64,000 nucleotides of DNA from Mucilaginibacter sp. JRF (GTDB lineage Bacteria; Bacteroidota; Bacteroidia; Sphingobacteriales; Sphingobacteriaceae): the NCBI RefSeq assembly GCF_015223065.1, contig NZ_JADFBY010000007.1, positions 124,001 through 188,000 on the forward strand, read 5' to 3'. The notes beneath the pieces are model-generated. The model saw only the letters and a program-made list of their open reading frames with translations, was not told the origin of the DNA and did not search any database. Below, one piece after another: positions 27,594 through 36,481 of this stretch; position 1 is the first letter of the stretch, and each line of letters begins with the position of its first letter. The position numbers and the translations under genes were made by a program.

Positions 27594-27992
27594 TTATTGC
27601 AACGATGATCCATTTAAATCCTTATAAATTTCGAGGGCGTTGTTCTTGCTGTCCTCAATAGCCCATTCAGCCATCTCATATAGAACCTTTTTGAGCTTTT
27701 GTCCTGCCGGGGTAAGTGTGTAGGTAACGTAAGGTGGCACCACAGGCTTAGCCTCACGAATCAGCAGCTTATCAGCCTCTAATTGTTTAAGGTGCTGTAT
27801 CAGCATTTTTTCGGTAATGGCGGGTATGGCACGGCGCAATTCGTTATAACGCTTTGTACCTGATAATAAATGATATAATATGATAGGCTTCCAGTGGCCA
27901 CCTATCTTTTCCATAATATAAGTTACGGGGCATTGCTCCAGCGCAAAGCCCTTGTTTTCCTGTATGGTTGATGCTTCTTTTATTGCTGTCAT
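27594..27992 (-). CDS. HxlR-family transcriptional regulator
   Basis: A 132-residue winged-helix regulator. Family marks are CPVTYIMEKIGGHWKPIILYHLLSG, RYNELRRAIPAITEKMLIQHLKQLE and the wing VPPYVTYTLTPAGQKL. The single Cys in the conserved N-terminal position is the redox/electrophile sensor in HxlR members such as YodB; sensing here is inference. The frame extends upstream to 28112, but that would overlap the divergent gene and its promoter, so the ATG at 27992 is used. It probably controls the divergent NmrA-like gene. Confidence 0.92.
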   Translation of the reverse strand: MTAIKEASTIQENKGFALEQCPVTYIMEKIGGHWKPIILYHLLSGTKRYNELRRAIPAITEKMLIQHLKQLEADKLLIREAKPVVPPYVTYTLTPAGQKLKKVLYEMAEWAIEDSKNNALEIYKDLNGSSLQ

Positions 27993-28012
27993 GATGATAC
28001 ATACTTTAGGGT

Positions 28013-28049
28013 AAGTACTTGTATAAAAGTAAGTACTAATATAGCTTTG
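28013..28049 (+). promoter_or_regulatory. Promoter with HxlR-type operator
   Basis: TTG (28019-28021), 20 bp and TAGCTTTG (28042-28049) make a consensus promoter for the gene at 28078. Over it lie the inverted repeat TACTT-N6-AAGTA (28016-28031) and the direct repeat GTAAGTACT at 28011 and 28029 (18-bp step). The inverted repeat resembles the TACT-N7-AGTA box of YodB. A protein bound here would block the polymerase, so repression by the divergent HxlR is the natural reading. Confidence 0.75.
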
Positions 28050-28077
28050 TTTCATCAAAAACAAAAAATAAAATATC

Positions 28078-28959
28078 ATGAAAATCATTGTAGCAGGGTC
28101 ATTAGGAAACATCAGTAAACCACTGGCTCAACAACTTATCGCCGCAGGGCACCAGGTAACTATAATCAGCAGTAATAATGATAAAACAGCCGGGATAGAA
28201 CAGCTTGGCGCACAGGCGGCTATCGGCTCGTTGAACGATGCCGCGTTTCTTACCCAAACCTTTACCGGCGCCGATGCCATATACGGTATGGTGCCGCCTA
28301 ATTTTGGAAACAGCAGCATGCGCGAGGGCATGAACAAAGTAGGCCTTGCCTATGCCGAGGCCATCAAAGCATCGGGCATTAGCAAGGTGGTATTTTTGAG
28401 CAGCATAGGCGCCCACCTGGATGGCGGTACCGGGCCGATAGCAGGTTTGCACGATGTGGAGCAACTATTAAACAAGCTTGATAGGGTGGATATAAAATAT
28501 CTGCGTGCTAATATGTTCTATTTTAATTTTTTCCATGATATACCGCTTATTAAACAGGCCGGTATCATTGGCTCGAACTATCCCGCAGGTACAAGGCTGG
28601 TGATGGTACACCCTACCGATATTGCCGATGCCGTAGCCGAAGCATTGCAGCAACCATTTGAGGGCAAAAACATTAGCTACGTAGCCAGCGACGACCGTAC
28701 TACTACCGACATAGCCAAAGTATTAGGTACCGCCATTGGCAAGCCCGAACTACCCTGGGTTGAATTTACCGACGAGCAGGCCTACGAGGGCATGGTACAA
28801 GCCGGTATGCCACTCGAAGTAGCCAAAAACTACTTAGAGATGGGAACAGCGGTACGCAAAGGCATTCTGTGGACAGATCTTGATCAACAGAAACCAAAAC
28901 TACGTGACCGTAAATTGGAGGATTTCGCGAAAGAGTTTGCTGAAAAGTTTAATGGTTAA
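28078..28959 (+). CDS. NmrA-like NAD(P)H-binding protein
   Basis: A 293-residue atypical short-chain dehydrogenase-like protein. The nucleotide-binding loop is IIVAGSLGNISKPLAQQL, a changed version of GxxGxxG. KVVFLSSIGAHLDGGTGPI and YLRANMFYFNF are typical of the NmrA/quinone-reductase-2-like group. Members act as NAD(P)H-dependent oxidoreductases or redox sensors. Its promoter carries an HxlR-type operator and the HxlR gene diverges from it, a common pairing in redox or electrophile responses. Confidence 0.87.
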   Translation: MKIIVAGSLGNISKPLAQQLIAAGHQVTIISSNNDKTAGIEQLGAQAAIGSLNDAAFLTQTFTGADAIYGMVPPNFGNSSMREGMNKVGLAYAEAIKASGISKVVFLSSIGAHLDGGTGPIAGLHDVEQLLNKLDRVDIKYLRANMFYFNFFHDIPLIKQAGIIGSNYPAGTRLVMVHPTDIADAVAEALQQPFEGKNISYVASDDRTTTDIAKVLGTAIGKPELPWVEFTDEQAYEGMVQAGMPLEVAKNYLEMGTAVRKGILWTDLDQQKPKLRDRKLEDFAKEFAEKFNG

Positions 28960-29017
28960 TAGATATCAAAGCCAATAAGGTTTATCTTGCATATATATTA
29001 TATAAGCTAACCTTACC

Positions 29018-29302
29018 ATGATGGTATTTATTATTGCGATTATTCAAATCATTTGGTTTCTACTGCCATTTTTATGGCTGTTTTACCGAGGGATAGGATT
29101 TCTACCAAGATTAATAATGGTAGTGCTGTTTCATTTTGTATCAGTAACAATACTTGCATTATTACAAATATTTAAAGTACAAATGTTTGCCTACGGCCCC
29201 CTTGCTTTAAATATCATTGCCAGTATTTCAACTGCCCTTTTAGGAGGCATTTTAATAATCGCACTATCAATAATCAAGAGGGCTAAGAAAGTTTGCCAAT
29301 AG
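29018..29302 (+). CDS. Small hydrophobic protein, three membrane segments
   Basis: A 94-residue protein of no family I recognise. Hydrophobic stretches lie at about residues 2-23, 30-52 and 58-86, and the tail is basic (KRAKKVCQ), so the C-terminus should be cytosolic. Base composition is more AT-rich than its neighbours. It is followed by a strong terminator. Either of two adjacent ATG codons could start it. Confidence 0.6.
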   Translation: MMVFIIAIIQIIWFLLPFLWLFYRGIGFLPRLIMVVLFHFVSVTILALLQIFKVQMFAYGPLALNIIASISTALLGGILIIALSIIKRAKKVCQ

Positions 29303-29315
29303 CAAACCATAAAAC

Positions 29316-29347
29316 AAAAAACGCCGCTCAATTTGAGCGGCGTTTTT
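29316..29347. terminator. Bidirectional hairpin terminator
   Basis: A 10-bp GC-rich stem (29321-29330 with 29334-29343) is lengthened by A/T pairs and lies between convergent genes. Confidence 0.9.
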
Positions 29348-29356
29348 ATTATAAAA

Positions 29357-29391
29357 GCTTTATGCTTTGGTCTTTTAGCTTTCGGCTTAAA
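29357..29391. repeat. Heptad array H1 (5 units, CTTT core)
   Basis: Five 7-bp units in exact phase: GCTTTAT, GCTTTGG, TCTTTTA, GCTTTCG, GCTTAAA. It lies just beyond the aconitase stop codon and has the same core as the array at 44894. Confidence 0.6.
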
Positions 29392-29396
29392 AAAAA

Positions 29397-31667
29397 TTAA
29401 GCTTTAGCTTGTTGCTTGCGGATGATGTTTAACGCGCCACCAGCCTTAAACCACTCAATTTGCTGAGCGTTGTAGGTGTGGTTAACAGCAAAGCTATCCT
29501 GAGTGCCATCGGTGTGGTGTAGCACTACGGTAAGCTGTTTGCCCGGTGCAAACTCGGTTAAGCCCAGGATATCGATCTTGTCGTCCTCCTGAATTTTCTC
29601 GTAATCAGCCGGATCAGCAAAGGTGATACCCAACATACCTTGTTTTTTAAGGTTGGTTTCGTGAATACGGGCAAATGATTTTACCAGTATGGCACGTACA
29701 CCCAAGTGGCGAGGCTCCATGGCCGCGTGCTCACGTGATGAACCTTCGCCATAGTTTTCGTCGCCTACCACTACAGTACCAATGCCATGCGCTTTGTAAT
29801 CGCGCTGGGTAGCAGGTACCGGGCCGTATTCGCCGGTTATCGCATTCTTAACACTATCAGCACTGTTGTTAAAGTAGTTGATAGCGCCAATAAGCATATT
29901 GTTTGATATATTATCCAAGTGACCACGGAATTTTAACCATGGGCCAGCCATTGAAATATGGTCGGTAGTACATTTACCTTTTGCCTTGATAAGCAATTTC
30001 AGGCCTTTAAGGTCTGAACCTTCCCACGGAGAGAACGGATCAAGCAATTGTAAACGTGCTGATGTTGGGCTAACAATTACTTCAACACCGCTGCCATCTT
30101 CGGCTGGTGCCTGGTAACCGGCATCCTCAACGTCAAAGCCTTTTACCGGTAGCTCGATGCCTTGTGGCTCATCAAACTTAACCGCGTCGCCGCTTTCGTT
30201 TACCAGGGTATCGGTAAGCGGGTTAAAAGTTAAATCGCCGGCAATAACAAACGCGGTAACAATTTCAGGCGACGCCACAAACGCGTGTGTGTTCGGGTTG
30301 CCATCCTGGCGTTTAGCAAAGTTACGGTTGAAGGAAGTAATGATTGAGTTACGGCGTGTAGGATCATCAGTATGACGGGCCCACTGACCGATACACGGAC
30401 CACAGGCGTTAGCCAATACCACACCGCCCATTTGAGCGAAGGTATCCAGGTAGCCATCACGATCAACCGTGTAACGTACCTGCTCTGAGCCCGGAGTGAT
30501 GGTAAACTCAGCCTTGGTTTTCAGTTTTTTATCAATAGCCTGCTGGGCGATAGATGCCGAGCGGGTAATATCCTCGTAAGATGAGTTGGTACATGAACCG
30601 ATCAAACCAACCTCTAATGTAGTAGGCCAGTTATTCTCTTTAACCGCGGTAGCGAATTTTGAGATAGGCCATGCCAGATCCGGGGTGAATGGACCGTTTA
30701 CGTGCGGCTCAAGTTCGCTCAGGTTAATATCGATAACCTGATCAAAGTATAGCTCAGGGTTAGCGTAAACCTCGTCATCACCGGTTAAGTGCTCGGCAAT
30801 AGCGTCGGCAAGGTCGGCAATATCTGCACGTTTGGTACCTTTAAGGTAAGCGGCAGCCTTTTCGTCGTAACCAAAGATAGAGGTAGTAGCACCAATCTCG
30901 GCACCCATGTTACAGATGGTACCTTTACCGGTAGCTGAAAGTGAGCGTGCACCTTCACCAAAATATTCAACAATAGCGCCTGTACCACCTTTTACGGTAA
31001 GTATACCGGCAACTTTCAAAATAACATCCTTAGCTGAAGCCCAGCCAGATAATTTACCGGTTAGGTTAACACCAATTAGCTTAGGGAATTTTAGCTCCCA
31101 AGGCAGGCCGGCCATAACGTCGCAGGCATCAGCGCCACCAACACCAATAGCTATCATACCTAAACCACCCGCGTTAGGCGTGTGTGAGTCAGTACCGATC
31201 ATCATACCACCCGGGAAAGCGTAGTTCTCTAACACTACCTGGTGAATGATACCCGCACCGGCTTTCCAGAAACCGATACCATATTTGTCAGATACTGACG
31301 CAAGGAAATCGTAAACCTCTTTATTTACATTGTTAGCGGTGTTAAGGTCATCAACAGCGCCAATTTTGGCTTGAATCAAGTGATCGCAGTGTACGGTTGA
31401 AGGTACAGCCACTTGCGGGCGACCTGCTTGCATAAACTGTAAAAGCGCCATTTGCGCGGTAGCATCCTGCATGGCAACACGGTCAGGTGCAAAGTCAACA
31501 TAATCAGTACCACGTGTGTAGGCCTGTGCTGCTTCTCCGCCTGAAAGGTGTGCGTATAGAATTTTTTCGGTTAAAGTAAGTGGTTTACCAGTAGCTTTAC
31601 GGGCAGCCTCAACGCGGCTTCCGTAACGCTCGTAAACCTTTTTGATCATATCAATATCAAAAGCCAT
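29397..31667 (-). CDS. Aconitate hydratase
   Basis: A 756-residue 4Fe-4S aconitase of the mitochondrial-type length, turning citrate into isocitrate in the TCA cycle. Cluster ligands are in GLIGSCTNSSYED and ANACGPCIGQW. SDTHTPNAGGLG and the C-terminal swivel domain with DENYGEGSSREHAAMEPRHLG are present. It is a single gene with 257 bp upstream, where I see no clear consensus promoter. Confidence 0.97.
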   Translation of the reverse strand: MAFDIDMIKKVYERYGSRVEAARKATGKPLTLTEKILYAHLSGGEAAQAYTRGTDYVDFAPDRVAMQDATAQMALLQFMQAGRPQVAVPSTVHCDHLIQAKIGAVDDLNTANNVNKEVYDFLASVSDKYGIGFWKAGAGIIHQVVLENYAFPGGMMIGTDSHTPNAGGLGMIAIGVGGADACDVMAGLPWELKFPKLIGVNLTGKLSGWASAKDVILKVAGILTVKGGTGAIVEYFGEGARSLSATGKGTICNMGAEIGATTSIFGYDEKAAAYLKGTKRADIADLADAIAEHLTGDDEVYANPELYFDQVIDINLSELEPHVNGPFTPDLAWPISKFATAVKENNWPTTLEVGLIGSCTNSSYEDITRSASIAQQAIDKKLKTKAEFTITPGSEQVRYTVDRDGYLDTFAQMGGVVLANACGPCIGQWARHTDDPTRRNSIITSFNRNFAKRQDGNPNTHAFVASPEIVTAFVIAGDLTFNPLTDTLVNESGDAVKFDEPQGIELPVKGFDVEDAGYQAPAEDGSGVEVIVSPTSARLQLLDPFSPWEGSDLKGLKLLIKAKGKCTTDHISMAGPWLKFRGHLDNISNNMLIGAINYFNNSADSVKNAITGEYGPVPATQRDYKAHGIGTVVVGDENYGEGSSREHAAMEPRHLGVRAILVKSFARIHETNLKKQGMLGITFADPADYEKIQEDDKIDILGLTEFAPGKQLTVVLHHTDGTQDSFAVNHTYNAQQIEWFKAGGALNIIRKQQAKA

Positions 31668-31894
31668 TCTAATTTGATCTTAAGGTGAGTAAAATAGCAA
31701 GGATCAACCCTCGCTGCTTTTAGCGGCGAATTTACAAAATATAAACACTATTTGCTGTCAGCGGTTTGTACAAATGTTATTTGGATATATTCTAAATAAT
31801 CGGCAATTTGTTTTGAATATCAGGCAAAACGCAGGATGGTTGCCGCCACGGTTAATGCCGTGGTTTATGGCAATTACCTGTCAATACAAATAAT

Positions 31895-31902
31895 TAACTT
31901 TG
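31895..31902 (+). promoter_or_regulatory. -7 element for the DUF2442 gene
   Basis: TAACTTTG matches TAnnTTTG, 22 nt before the ATG; a purine-rich AGAGGGAG just before the start looks like a ribosome binding site. Confidence 0.5.
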
Positions 31903-31924
31903 GGATATAAAAGAGGGAGATATT

Positions 31925-32137
31925 ATGGCGCTGTTTACATCGCGAAAGCAAAAGAAGGATATTAAGGTGAGCTTTAATAAAGGCTTGCTTTATGTAGAGA
32001 GCGATGGCAAAAGCCAGGCATTCCCGCTGGATTGGTACCCCAAACTGCTTAATGCTACCGAGGAGGAACAGGACGATTGGGAACTTACCGGCAACAGCAT
32101 ACGCTGGAATAAGCTGGATGTGGATATTTTGCTTTAA
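31925..32137 (+). CDS. DUF2442 domain protein
   Basis: A 70-residue protein of the DUF2442 family, marked by KVSFNKGLLYVESDGKSQAFPLDWYPKLLNAT and the ending WELTGNSIRWNKLDVDILL. Members are often encoded with DUF4160 partners or toxin-antitoxin-like genes, but none is here. It is followed after 11 nt by the repeat protein gene, so the two are probably co-transcribed. Function unknown. Confidence 0.8.
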   Translation: MALFTSRKQKKDIKVSFNKGLLYVESDGKSQAFPLDWYPKLLNATEEEQDDWELTGNSIRWNKLDVDILL

Positions 32138-32148
32138 TTTGCAGGCGG

Positions 32149-33324
32149 ATGCTAACGTTTGAGGATTTTTTTAAAAAGAAGAAAATAGATATTGCCGCCC
32201 TGCAACAAGGCGAACCGGCATTGTATGGCGAATTCAGGAACCATTATGAGGCCATGGGCGAAAAGAGTTTTGACCATACCAAGAAGTACTGGTTCAACAA
32301 ACTGCGCCGCCAATATCACTTAGCACCCGAAGTTAAGGCCGAACGTTTACGTGAGGAAAATCAGCTTGCAGAACAAACCATAGTTGAAACCCTGAGCACC
32401 CCGGCTGTACAGGCACCAAAAGAAGCAGACGGTGTGGCTGATGCACCGGCAGTAAAACCAAAGGTTGGCTTTACCCCAAAATTTCGCGCGGCAAGCATGC
32501 CAAAGCCTGCGGATGCTACCGAACAATCCAAGGCAGAAACCCCGGCAACGGAACAAACAACCGAAGAAACTCCGGCCGCCAAACCGAAAATAGGTTTCAG
32601 TCCGAAATTTAGAGCGGCTAATCCACCCAAACCGGTTGAAGATACTACTGAACCCAAAGCAGAGGAAACTCCTGCCATTGAAGATAAACCGGCAGGAGAA
32701 GAACCCGCAAAACCAAAAATGGGTTTCACGCCGAAATTCAGAGCGGCTAATCCACCCAAACCTGTTGAAGATACGGCTCAGCCTAAAGTAGAGGAAACTC
32801 CTGTAATTGAGGATAAACCAGCAGGAGAAGTACCCGCGAAACCGAAGATGGGTTTTACGCCGAAATTCCGTGCGGCTAATCCACCTAAACCTGTCGAGGA
32901 TGCGACTCAGCCTAAAGCGGAGGAGGCTCCCACTGTTGAGGATAAATCGGAAGAAGAAAAGCCAGCAGCTCCGAAATTAGGTTTCACGCCGAAATTTCGT
33001 GCGGCCAATCCGCCTAAGCCAGTTGAGGAAGCGGCTCCACCTATAACAGAAGAAGCACCATCCGTTGAAGATAAACCGACGGAAGAAACGCCAGCAGCTC
33101 CAAAATTAGGCTTTACGCCAAAGTTCAGAGCAGCTAATCCACCTAAATCTGTTGAGGAGGCAGTTCAAGCTAAAGCAGAGGAAATTCCTGCCATTGAAGA
33201 TAAGTCTGCGGAAGAAAAACCTGCTGAAGAAAAAGCGGCTGAGCCGAAGCTTGGTTTTAAGCCACGTTTCCGAACGACCGGCCCGCCAAAAACAAGCGGT
33301 GATAAACCCGCCGGTAACGAGTAG
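32149..33324 (+). CDS. Repeat protein with 43-residue acidic/basic repeats
   Basis: A 391-residue protein without signal peptide. Residues 1-75 form a helical, charged domain (FEDFFKKKKIDIAALQ, KYWFNKLRRQYHL) that I do not recognise. From residue 103 it holds seven repeats, each opening with PKxGFTPKFRAANPPKPVE and continuing with an acidic Pro/Glu-rich linker; four of them are exactly 43 residues. The basic motif is strongly kept and the linkers drift, which suggests that the motif is a binding site used many times. It follows DUF2442 by 11 nt. Confidence 0.85.
   Translation: MLTFEDFFKKKKIDIAALQQGEPALYGEFRNHYEAMGEKSFDHTKKYWFNKLRRQYHLAPEVKAERLREENQLAEQTIVETLSTPAVQAPKEADGVADAPAVKPKVGFTPKFRAASMPKPADATEQSKAETPATEQTTEETPAAKPKIGFSPKFRAANPPKPVEDTTEPKAEETPAIEDKPAGEEPAKPKMGFTPKFRAANPPKPVEDTAQPKVEETPVIEDKPAGEVPAKPKMGFTPKFRAANPPKPVEDATQPKAEEAPTVEDKSEEEKPAAPKLGFTPKFRAANPPKPVEEAAPPITEEAPSVEDKPTEETPAAPKLGFTPKFRAANPPKSVEEAVQAKAEEIPAIEDKSAEEKPAEEKAAEPKLGFKPRFRTTGPPKTSGDKPAGNE
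32455..33295 (+). repeat. 129-bp tandem coding repeats
   Basis: Six full units and one shortened final unit encode the 43-residue repeats. Units 2-5 are 129 bp each. Differences between units fall largely in the linker part. Confidence 0.85.
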
Positions 33325-33440
33325 TTTCATACTTGTTTGAACATGCAAAACACGCTATTTAAAGCGCCTGCGCACTGTACCAACGATTTTACAAAGCGAT
33401 AACACTTTTGACATAAATTGCTGTTAACATTGCAACCGAA

Positions 33441-34574
33441 ATGAAAATAGGAATTGTTTGTTATCCAACCTTTGGCGGTAGCGGGGTTGTTGCTACAGAG
33501 TTGGGCAAGGCACTTGCCGAGCGTGGTCATCAGGTACATTTTATTACCTATAACCAGCCGGTGCGTCTTGATCTTTTCTCCGAGAACCTTTTTTACCATG
33601 AGGTATCGGTATCAAACTATCCTTTGTTCGATTTTCAGCCTTATGAATTGGCCCTGGCCAGTCGCCTGGTTGATGTGGTGCGTTTTGAAAAACTGGACGT
33701 ACTGCACGTTCATTACGCTATACCACATGCATCGGCAGCCTTTATGGCCAAGCAGATTTTAGCTACTTATGGCATCAGCATACCGGTAGTAACTACCCTG
33801 CACGGTACCGATATTACCCTGGTGGGTAAAGACAGGACATTTAAACCTGTTGTTACCTTCTCCATCAATAAATCAGACGGTGTAACATCCGTATCCGAAT
33901 CATTACGTAAAGACACATACGACTTTTTTGATATAGAGAACGAGATCAAGGTTATACCTAACTTTATTGACCTCAACCGCTTTAGCTTTAAACCGAAGGA
34001 TCACTTTCGCAAGGCCATAGCGCCAAACGGTGAGCGTATTTTGGTGCATACCTCTAACTTCCGTAAGGTAAAACGTACCGAGGATGTGGTGCGCATTTTT
34101 GCCGAGGTAGTGAAAAAAGTACCGGCCAAACTACTTATGGTAGGCGATGGCGTAGAGCGTTCGCGTTGCGAGCACCTATCGCGCGATCTGGGTGTGGCCG
34201 ATCAGATACGTTTTTTGGGCAAGCAGGATGCCATTGAAGAAATACTTTCAGTAGCCGACTTGTTCCTGATGCCGTCACAATCCGAAAGCTTTGGTTTGGC
34301 CGCGTTGGAAGCCATGGCCTGCAAAGTCCCCGTGATCAGCAGTAACGCCGGTGGTTTGCCTGAACTTAATGTTGACGGCGAAACCGGTTTCTTAAAAGAC
34401 GTAGGCGATGTTGAAGGCATGGCCGAAGCCTCAATATATATACTGGAAGATGACGAACGCCTGAACACCTTTAAGGATAACGCCCTTGCCCGCGCCAAGA
34501 TATTTGAACTTAAGAACATACTGCCGCTGTATGAGGATTATTATACCGAGGTGGTAGAGCGCAGCAAAGGGTAA
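33441..34574 (+). CDS. bshA: N-acetyl-alpha-D-glucosaminyl L-malate synthase
   Basis: A 377-residue GT4 glycosyltransferase that joins GlcNAc from UDP-GlcNAc to L-malate, the first step of bacillithiol synthesis. The whole protein fits BshA: MKIGIVCYPTFGGSGVVATELG, HVHYAIPHASAAFMA, TTLHGTDITLVG, and the donor-site motif SESFGLAALEAMACKVPVISSNAGGLPE with its EX7E. bshB and bshC are not in the window, which is usual as bsh genes are scattered in Bacteroidota. It is a single gene followed by repeats. Confidence 0.96.
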   Translation: MKIGIVCYPTFGGSGVVATELGKALAERGHQVHFITYNQPVRLDLFSENLFYHEVSVSNYPLFDFQPYELALASRLVDVVRFEKLDVLHVHYAIPHASAAFMAKQILATYGISIPVVTTLHGTDITLVGKDRTFKPVVTFSINKSDGVTSVSESLRKDTYDFFDIENEIKVIPNFIDLNRFSFKPKDHFRKAIAPNGERILVHTSNFRKVKRTEDVVRIFAEVVKKVPAKLLMVGDGVERSRCEHLSRDLGVADQIRFLGKQDAIEEILSVADLFLMPSQSESFGLAALEAMACKVPVISSNAGGLPELNVDGETGFLKDVGDVEGMAEASIYILEDDERLNTFKDNALARAKIFELKNILPLYEDYYTEVVERSKG

Positions 34575-34599
34575 TACTGTTATTTTTTTATCTCTTTGA

Positions 34600-34686
34600 T
34601 AACCCCTCCTAAACTGCGGAGCCCTCATGAGCTCCACTGAAAAACAGATAATAATATACGAATAATCCTCCCCGGGGGGAGGACTT
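34600..34686 (+). repeat. Type C repeat split by about 50 bp
   Basis: The left part AACCCCTCCTAAA (34600-34612) and the right part ATCCTCCCCGGGGGGAGGAC (34664 onward) are separated by about 50 bp. That insert contains a small GGAGC/GCTCC hairpin and AT-rich sequence not seen in other copies. Confidence 0.65.
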
Positions 34687-34696
34687 CTAATAAACG

Positions 34697-34780
34697 CGTC
34701 ATTGCGAGGAACGAAGCAATCCTCGAGCGACTTGTCTTGTAGAATTTCCTAAAGAGATTGCTTCGTTCCTCGCAATGACG
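34697..34780 (+). repeat. Type B inverted repeat, perfect copy
   Basis: A perfect 25-bp inverted repeat (34697-34721 with 34756-34780) encloses a 34-nt loop CTCGAGCGACTTGTC...CCTAAAGA. It is the best-kept copy in the window. Confidence 0.9.
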
Positions 34781-34801
34781 TGGTTTTTTTAACTAATACT
34801 C

Positions 34802-34890
34802 CTTGTCATTTCGAGCGATAGCGAGAAATCTGCACACCTTTCATAATTAAGCGTACAGATTCCTCCTCGTACCTCGTTCGAAATGACAAG
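34802..34890 (+). repeat. Type A inverted repeat
   Basis: CTTGTCATTTCGAGCGATAG at the left and CGTTCGAAATGACAAG at the right, with GAGAAATCTG inside the left arm. The rest of the 34575-34916 gap holds nothing else I recognise. Confidence 0.85.
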
Positions 34891-34916
34891 TTTTTTTATT
34901 TAGATTTTAAAGAACC

Positions 34917-35588
34917 TTACAAAACAAACTTAAACACATTCTCAAGGTTTGAGTTTGAGTTTTGGCTGATCTTGAGATCGGTGATGAGGCCGGTGTTGAT
35001 GGCGTAAACCCAACCGTGTACACTCAGGTCTTGTCCCTTTTTCCAGGCGTTTTGTACTATGGATGTTTTGCAGAGGTTGCCTACGTTCTCAAAAACATTC
35101 AGCTCAACCAGCCTGTCGCCACGTTTCTTTTCGTCCTCAATGGCAATAAGTTCTTCGGCATGCAGGCGGTACACATCCTTAATGTGGCGCAGCCAGTTAT
35201 CAATTATACCTACCGAACTGTTGCCCATAGCGGCTAATACACCACCACAACCGTAATGACCGGTAACAATAACGTGCCTTACTTTCAATACGTTCACTGC
35301 GTAATCGAGCACGCTGAGCATATTCATATCAGTATGTATCACCATGTTGGCAATATTACGGTGTACAAATATCTCGCCCGGCATGGTACGGGTAATCTGG
35401 TTGGCTGGTACGCGACTATCGGCGCAGCCAATCCATAAAACCGGTGGCGTTTGGCCATTGGCCAGCTTATCGAAATAATGCGGATCGATCTTTAATGTAT
35501 TGGCCACAAACTCTTTGTTGCCTTCAAGTAAGCCCTCGTAAGTGATGTGACTTGTGTCGTGTAATTCAGGAATTGTATTTGCGCACAT
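34917..35588 (-). CDS. Beta-class carbonic anhydrase
   Basis: A 223-residue cytosolic zinc enzyme that interconverts CO2 and bicarbonate. The zinc site is C in WIGCADSRVPANQI (with the Asp-Arg dyad) and H and C in VTGHYGCGGVLAAM. HRNIANMVIHTDMNMLSVLDYAV is also typical. It is the last of a same-strand cluster with DUF1275 and SulP genes (22-nt gap), which points to bicarbonate supply or pH balance. Confidence 0.96.
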   Translation of the reverse strand: MCANTIPELHDTSHITYEGLLEGNKEFVANTLKIDPHYFDKLANGQTPPVLWIGCADSRVPANQITRTMPGEIFVHRNIANMVIHTDMNMLSVLDYAVNVLKVRHVIVTGHYGCGGVLAAMGNSSVGIIDNWLRHIKDVYRLHAEELIAIEDEKKRGDRLVELNVFENVGNLCKTSIVQNAWKKGQDLSVHGWVYAINTGLITDLKISQNSNSNLENVFKFVL

Positions 35589-35609
35589 GGTGTAAATGTT
35601 TAATGGGTT

Positions 35610-36365
35610 TTATGATGTTGCTTTATTAGTTTTTGTATCTGTTGAAAATATACGGGTTATACGATGAATGATCATAGGTATCAGATCGTAAAATAATACT
35701 GTAAGCAAAATTACCGGTAAAAAGTAGAAAACCACAAAATGATATTTATTATAAAAATACGCCCCGATAATACCTCCTAAAATATAAAAGCCAAGTACCG
35801 TAATGCGGATGATGATCTTGTTACGCAGCTCAACCGGCTGTGGTGTTTTGGGGTGATAATAATCGGCCAGTTCGGTGCCCAGATCAGTAAATAAACCCGT
35901 TAAGTGGGTTGATTTTATTAACCCGCCCGATGCTGTTGATACCATGCCGTTTTGCAAGCCCATGGCAAATAATATACAGCCGGTAATTATCTCGCGTTCA
36001 TTTTCAGTACCACTGTAAAAGTTGTTGCCGTAAATAGCCACAAAAAGCAGCACTATAATTTCAATAACTATAGGTATTGCATTGGCCCGGTAATTACTCT
36101 TGCCCTCAAAACTCTTAATAGCGAAACTGGCTATCAGCGCGCCGATGAAAAACAGCAGCAGCCAAAGCACGAAAACCTCAATGCTGCTGTAATCCTGCTC
36201 CATAATTTCTTTGGCCAGGTTGGCCACGTGGCCGGTAACATTTGCGGTAAAGGCGAAAAAGGCAATAATACTTATTACGTTGGTTACACCTGCCACAAAC
36301 GCGGTAGATGAGGCAAGCAGCATATTTTGTTTTAGAGAACGTTCTTCCTTGGGTTGACGCAGCAT
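35610..36365 (-). CDS. DUF1275 (YoaK-like) membrane protein
   Basis: A 251-residue integral membrane protein with about six hydrophobic segments, family DUF1275/YoaK. Typical marks are FVAGVTNVISIIAFFAFTANVTGHV near the N-terminus and GLQNGMVSTASGGLIKSTHLTG in the middle. The frame is open 33 codons further upstream, but those residues are unlike the family, so the ATG at 36365 is used. Function is unknown; its place between an anion transporter and carbonic anhydrase suggests a link to anion or CO2 handling. Confidence 0.85.
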   Translation of the reverse strand: MLRQPKEERSLKQNMLLASSTAFVAGVTNVISIIAFFAFTANVTGHVANLAKEIMEQDYSSIEVFVLWLLLFFIGALIASFAIKSFEGKSNYRANAIPIVIEIIVLLFVAIYGNNFYSGTENEREIITGCILFAMGLQNGMVSTASGGLIKSTHLTGLFTDLGTELADYYHPKTPQPVELRNKIIIRITVLGFYILGGIIGAYFYNKYHFVVFYFLPVILLTVLFYDLIPMIIHRITRIFSTDTKTNKATS

Positions 36366-36481
36366 ACAGTTTTTTTGAGTTGATGAACAGCGAATTACCG
36401 GCAAATGTTTCCAATTACGCGGCAACCACTCATTGTACCATATGTTAACATGCAAAATCATCAACTGTTCTGTTTTAAATA

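Noticed and set aside
27993..28112. 40-codon N-terminal extension of the HxlR protein
   Set aside because: It would cover the divergent promoter and overlap the start of the NmrA-like gene.
32455..33295. 129-bp repeats considered as a non-coding array
   Set aside because: They lie in one long open frame and the differences fall mainly in the linker codons, so they are coding repeats.
36366..36464. 33-codon extension of the DUF1275 protein
   Set aside because: The residues do not resemble the family and the ATG at 36365 gives the usual N-terminus.
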